The translations under genes and the position numbers were made by a program. Of a stretch of 18,733 nucleotides of DNA, positions 13,809 through 18,733 are shown piece by piece (position 1 is the first letter of the stretch; the number at the start of each line of letters is the position of its first letter). A model generated the notes under the pieces. That model ran no database searches, was not told the DNA's origin, and worked only from the letters and a program-made list of their open reading frames with translations. Source of the DNA: Gemmatimonadota bacterium (GTDB lineage Bacteria > Gemmatimonadota > Gemmatimonadetes > Gemmatimonadales > GWC2-71-9); assembly GCA_016880225.1 (NCBI GenBank), contig JAEHDT010000257.1:1-18733 (forward strand), given 5' to 3'.

Positions 13809-14860
13809 CAGAGCGACCGGTACCAGTGACGTGGGGCCGCCGGCGGATCGAGATACACGCCACCCAGCGCCGAGTCCCCCGCCGGCAGCGGCTCGTCAAC
13901 GCAGGCGTCAGTCGCCCGGTCGATCTCCGCCGCCACCGCCGCGTCGATCGCCTTCAGCTCACGCTCCTCGGCCCATTCGTTCCGGACCAGCTGCTTCACG
14001 TAGCGGTCCACGGGATCGTTCTCCGCTGCCCACCAGTCGAGCTCGTCCTTGGGAACGTAGTGCTGGTCGTCGTGCTCGGCGTGCCCCTTGCGGCGATAGG
14101 TCTTCACCTCGATGAAGTGCACGCCGTGCCCGCGCCGCGCCCGCTCCACCGCGAACCTGGTCGCTTCGTACACCGCGAGCACGTCGTTCCCGTCCACCGT
14201 GACCGCCGGCACGCCGTAGCCCTTGGCTTTCTCGGCCAAGTCCTTCACGGCGAACTGCTTCTCGGGCGGCGTGGAGTAGGCCCAGCGGTTGTATTCCGCC
14301 ACCACCACCAGCGGCACCCGCTGCACCGCCGCGAAATTGAGACCCTCGTGGAACGTGCCCGTCGACGTGGCGCCGTCCCCGATGTAGACCAGCCCCACCC
14401 GCGGCTCGGCGCGCAGCTTGAACGTCAGGGCGATCCCCGCCATCACCGGGATCATGTCGCCCAAGTGCGAGATCTGGCCGAGATAGCCCTTCTCAAGGTC
14501 GTTGAAGTGCACGTTCTGCTCGCGGCCGTGCGTGGGGCCCTCCGCCTTCGCCATGTACTGGCGGAGGATCTGCACCGGCTCCGCCCCCATCACCAGCATC
14601 GAGCCGAGATTGCGGATCAGCGGCGATAGGACGTCCTGGTTCCTGCCGCGGTTCAGCGCGTATGCCGACCCGACCGACTCCCCCTCCTGGCCGAGGGAGC
14701 GGAACAATCCGCCGATCACCTTACTCTGGCGGTACAGGGCCGTGAGCCGCTCCTCCAGGGTCCGGGTGAGCCGGAGATAGCGATAGATTTCCAGCAGCTG
14801 GCTCTGAGTGAGCCCCGCCGGGATGGGCGGCGACTGGGTGGGAGCGGCGCGGGGTGGCAT
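13808..14860 (-). CDS. 2-oxo-acid dehydrogenase E1 component, alpha subunit
   Basis: This 350-aa protein holds the thiamine-diphosphate motif starting GDGATSTGTFHEGLNFAA at 161 and ending with the AEYNRWAYSTP segment. The phosphorylation-loop-like region YRRKGHAEHDDQHYVP follows, as in PDH and branched-chain E1-alpha subunits. The N-terminal LTRTLEERLTALYRQSKV and GQEGESVGSAYAL are also family features. It is the first gene of the 14-gene minus-strand operon. The ATG at 14860 has no Shine-Dalgarno, but a TACAAT box 7 nt upstream suggests a leaderless mRNA. Confidence 0.94.
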   Translation of the reverse strand: MPPRAAPTQSPPIPAGLTQSQLLEIYRYLRLTRTLEERLTALYRQSKVIGGLFRSLGQEGESVGSAYALNRGRNQDVLSPLIRNLGSMLVMGAEPVQILRQYMAKAEGPTHGREQNVHFNDLEKGYLGQISHLGDMIPVMAGIALTFKLRAEPRVGLVYIGDGATSTGTFHEGLNFAAVQRVPLVVVAEYNRWAYSTPPEKQFAVKDLAEKAKGYGVPAVTVDGNDVLAVYEATRFAVERARRGHGVHFIEVKTYRRKGHAEHDDQHYVPKDELDWWAAENDPVDRYVKQLVRNEWAEERELKAIDAAVAAEIDRATDACVDEPLPAGDSALGGVYLDPPAAPRHWYRSL

Positions 14861-14867
14861 GACGTAA

Positions 14868-14873
14868 ATTGTA
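14868..14873 (-). promoter_or_regulatory. -10 box of the large dehydrogenase/selenoprotein operon
   Basis: TACAAT on the minus strand at 14873-14868 is one base from the TATAAT consensus and ends 7 nt before the E1-alpha ATG. The distance equals that at the Rrf2 gene and predicts a start at or beside the ATG. No good -35 box is seen at 16-18 nt. Confidence 0.45.
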
Positions 14874-14932
14874 GTGGGCGTGAAACTTGGCTGGGCGGAG
14901 CGGGCAAATCAAGCTCCGGGCGAGGAGGCCAG

Positions 14933-15148
14933 ATGGCGACGTTGAAGCTGCGCGTGACCGGGATGACGTGCGGGCACTGCCAGATGAAAGTCGAGAAGGC
15001 CCTGAAGGGGGCGAGCGGCGTGTATTCGGCCGTCGTGGACCTGCAGACGGGCGAAGCGGAGGTGGACTTCAACGACGACGCCGCGACGGCGGACCAGCTC
15101 ATCGCGGCGGTGGCGAAGGCCGGATACGGCGCGCGGGTAGCGGGTTAG
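14933..15148 (+). CDS. CopZ-like heavy-metal-associated (HMA) copper chaperone
   Basis: This 71-aa protein is a single HMA domain. The metal motif GMTCGHC places Cys13 and Cys16 in the first loop; the strand VYSAVVDLQTGEAEVDF and the final AGYGARV are typical. It should bind Cu(I) in the cytoplasm and hand it to a P-type ATPase, here probably the adjacent CopA. The ATG at 14933 has a GAGGAGG Shine-Dalgarno. It is divergent from the dehydrogenase operon and its stop overlaps the stop of the 96-aa gene by 3 nt (convergent). Confidence 0.9.
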   Translation: MATLKLRVTGMTCGHCQMKVEKALKGASGVYSAVVDLQTGEAEVDFNDDAATADQLIAAVAKAGYGARVAG

Positions 15149-15435
15149 TACGCCCCGCGGATCTCGTGCGCCGGCTCCGCCTCCCGGTGCACCTCCGCGA
15201 GAAACCGCTTGGCGAGGCGATCGAGCTCCGACTCGCCCACCTGATCGGTTCCGACCTCCACGAGCGTGTAGTGCCCGCCTTCGGCGCGCGCGGCGACGGT
15301 CACCTTCCCGAGGGCGCCGGCCCAGGTGCGCCGGCGCGGGCTCTCGTCGGCCGGGGTGAGGCGCGGGCCGAAGAACGTCTTGGCCTGCGCCAGCACGTCG
15401 TCGGGACTCAAGGTCGTCCGATGGAAATAGCGCAT
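15145..15435 (-). CDS. Small protein of unknown function, last gene of the copper block
   Basis: This 96-aa protein was not recognised. It reads as alpha/beta with no cysteine, signal peptide or membrane segment: MRYFHRTTLSPDDVLAQAKTF is a strand and helix, GKVTVAARAEGGHYTLVEVGT two strands, and ESELDRLAKRFLAEVHREAE a final helix. The ATG at 15435 has GGGAG a few bases upstream and lies 19 nt after the copA stop, so it is likely cotranscribed with copA. A link to copper is inferred from place only. Confidence 0.7.
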   Translation of the reverse strand: MRYFHRTTLSPDDVLAQAKTFFGPRLTPADESPRRRTWAGALGKVTVAARAEGGHYTLVEVGTDQVGESELDRLAKRFLAEVHREAEPAHEIRGAY

Positions 15436-15454
15436 CGCTGCTCCCTTCGTGCCA

Positions 15455-17996
<2,542 letters not shown>

Positions 17997-18004
<8 letters not shown>

Positions 18005-18422
18005 GGAGCGCGTGGGGCGAGGCGGACGGCCGGCGGTCGGCGGTCGCGGGCTCCACGACCAGCAAGCCTTTCAGCATGTTCATGCCGCAGCGGAAGCGAT
18101 ATTCGCCCGCCTCCGGCGGGGTGAACTCGATGGCAGTCGTCTGGAACGCGGGCAGCGCCGTGTCGATGCCGAAGTCCTCGAACACTACCCGCTCGGAGCA
18201 GTCGGCGGTCTCGTCGCGATAGAACTGCAGTCGCACCGGCTGGCCCGCCCGCACGACGAGCGTGTCGGGCGTGTAGCCGCCCTTCACCGTGATCCGGACC
18301 TCCTGCACGCCGTCGCCCTCGACCGCCGCGGCGGCCGGTCCCGTCGAGAACAGGAAGTACCACAACACCCAGGCGATCGCGGCCAGGCCGACGCCGGTGA
18401 CGACGTACTGCGCGACGCTCAC
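17997..18422 (-). CDS. Membrane-anchored cupredoxin-domain protein
   Basis: This 141-aa protein has one N-terminal hydrophobic segment (about 4-26), either an anchor or an uncleaved signal, and then a cupredoxin domain in the periplasm or outside. The domain ends with EFTPPEAGEYRFRCGMNMLKG, where Cys112, Met114 and Met116 stand in the copper loop; Asn115 occupies the place of a usual histidine, so a classic type-1 blue site is doubtful. Cys75 in DETADCSE is also available. The tail after residue 126 is coded by GCGGTC-rich DNA and looks unstructured. The GTG start at 18422 overlaps the inositol-phosphate synthase stop (GTGA). With copA behind it, a role in receiving exported copper is likely. 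Confidence 0.8.
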
Positions 18423-18733
18423 GCCTTCTCGTAGTACTCGATGCCGAGGTGCGTGATCTGCTCCTCGCCCATCAGCCACCGCAGTGTGTTCTTGAGCTTC
18501 GTCTGCTGGATGAACAGGTCGTGCTCGGGGTAGAGACCCGGCGCGGTCTGCGGACTCTTGAAGTAGAACGACAGCCACTCCTGGATGCCCGAGAGGCCGG
18601 CCCGCTGCGCCAGATCGAAGAACAGCGCCAGGTCGAGCACGATGGGTGCCGCGAGGATCGAGTCACGGCACAGGAAATCGACCTTGATCTGCATCGGATA
18701 GCCGAGCCATCCGAAGATGTCGATGTTGTCCCA
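18419..18733 (-). CDS. ino1: Myo-inositol-1-phosphate synthase, C-terminal part (gene runs off the window)
   Basis: Only the last 104 residues are present; the 5' part lies beyond base 18733. The visible sequence opens WDNIDIFGWLGYPMQIKVDF and continues LCRDSILAAPIVLDLALFFDLA and GIQEWLSFYFKSP, which are among the most conserved segments of inositol-3-phosphate synthases. The enzyme converts glucose 6-phosphate to 1L-myo-inositol 1-phosphate with NAD. In this segment the Lys of QIKVDF is a catalytic-site residue in the family. Its stop overlaps the cupredoxin start, so it appears to head or belong to the copper operon. Confidence 0.92.
   Translation of the reverse strand, partial: WDNIDIFGWLGYPMQIKVDFLCRDSILAAPIVLDLALFFDLAQRAGLSGIQEWLSFYFKSPQTAPGLYPEHDLFIQQTKLKNTLRWLMGEEQITHLGIEYYEKA

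Overview
This is a GC-rich bacterial window with very tight gene packing. Many start and stop codons overlap, mostly as ATGA or GTGA. The gene set (Rrf2 regulator, secreted barrel-like protein with an Ala-rich signal peptide, aspartase, E1-alpha/E1-beta/E2 dehydrogenase, CopA, myo-inositol-phosphate synthase) fits an uncultivated aerobic or microaerobic bacterium. Gemmatimonadota or a similar soil/sediment phylum is my best guess, from style only. No mobile element, CRISPR array, tRNA or rRNA was found, and no gene-free stretch exceeds 300 bases.

Layout. 1-2578 (minus): a rhodanese-type sulfurtransferase, an Rrf2/IscR-type regulator and a secreted protein, with a 25-nt perfect palindrome between the regulator and the sulfurtransferase. 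2649-4527 (minus): a small membrane protein and aspartate ammonia-lyase. 4580-4912 (plus): a lone cupin. 4916-14860 (minus): one apparent 14-gene operon of about 9.9 kb, in transcription order E1-alpha, E1-beta, lipoyl E2, two small unknown proteins, a PHP phosphoesterase, a peroxiredoxin, an SDR, a Rossmann protein, thioredoxin reductase, a metallo-beta-lactamase-fold hydrolase, a zinc ribbon, a flippase-like membrane protein and an AhpD-like protein. 14933-15148 (plus): a CopZ-like metallochaperone. 15145-18733 (minus): a 96-aa unknown, CopA, a membrane-anchored cupredoxin and the C-terminal part of myo-inositol-1-phosphate synthase.

The main discovery is that two genes in the large operon each carry one in-frame TGA exactly at the catalytic cysteine position. 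Both are best read as selenoproteins. The AhpD-like protein (4916-5458) has a C-x-x-U centre whose Glu/Cys/Sec/His spacing equals that of AhpD. The peroxiredoxin (9577-10017) has TPG-U at its peroxidatic site. Each TGA is followed at the right distance by a potential bacterial SECIS hairpin. An ordinary ORF caller would split both genes. TGA is also the normal stop codon of many neighbours, so a recoded genetic code does not explain this.

The operon places a lipoyl-bearing E2, thioredoxin reductase, a Sec peroxiredoxin and a Sec AhpD-like protein together. In Mycobacterium tuberculosis, AhpD takes electrons from a lipoylated E2 and passes them to a peroxiredoxin. A selenium-based version of that relay, tied to 2-oxo-acid oxidation, is an attractive but unproven reading. 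Other notable points are a PHP gene that seems to start at ACG behind a perfect Shine-Dalgarno, two or three probably leaderless promoters with the -10 box 7 nt from the ATG, and a dispersed GCGGTC-type repeat with one copy inside the E2 linker.
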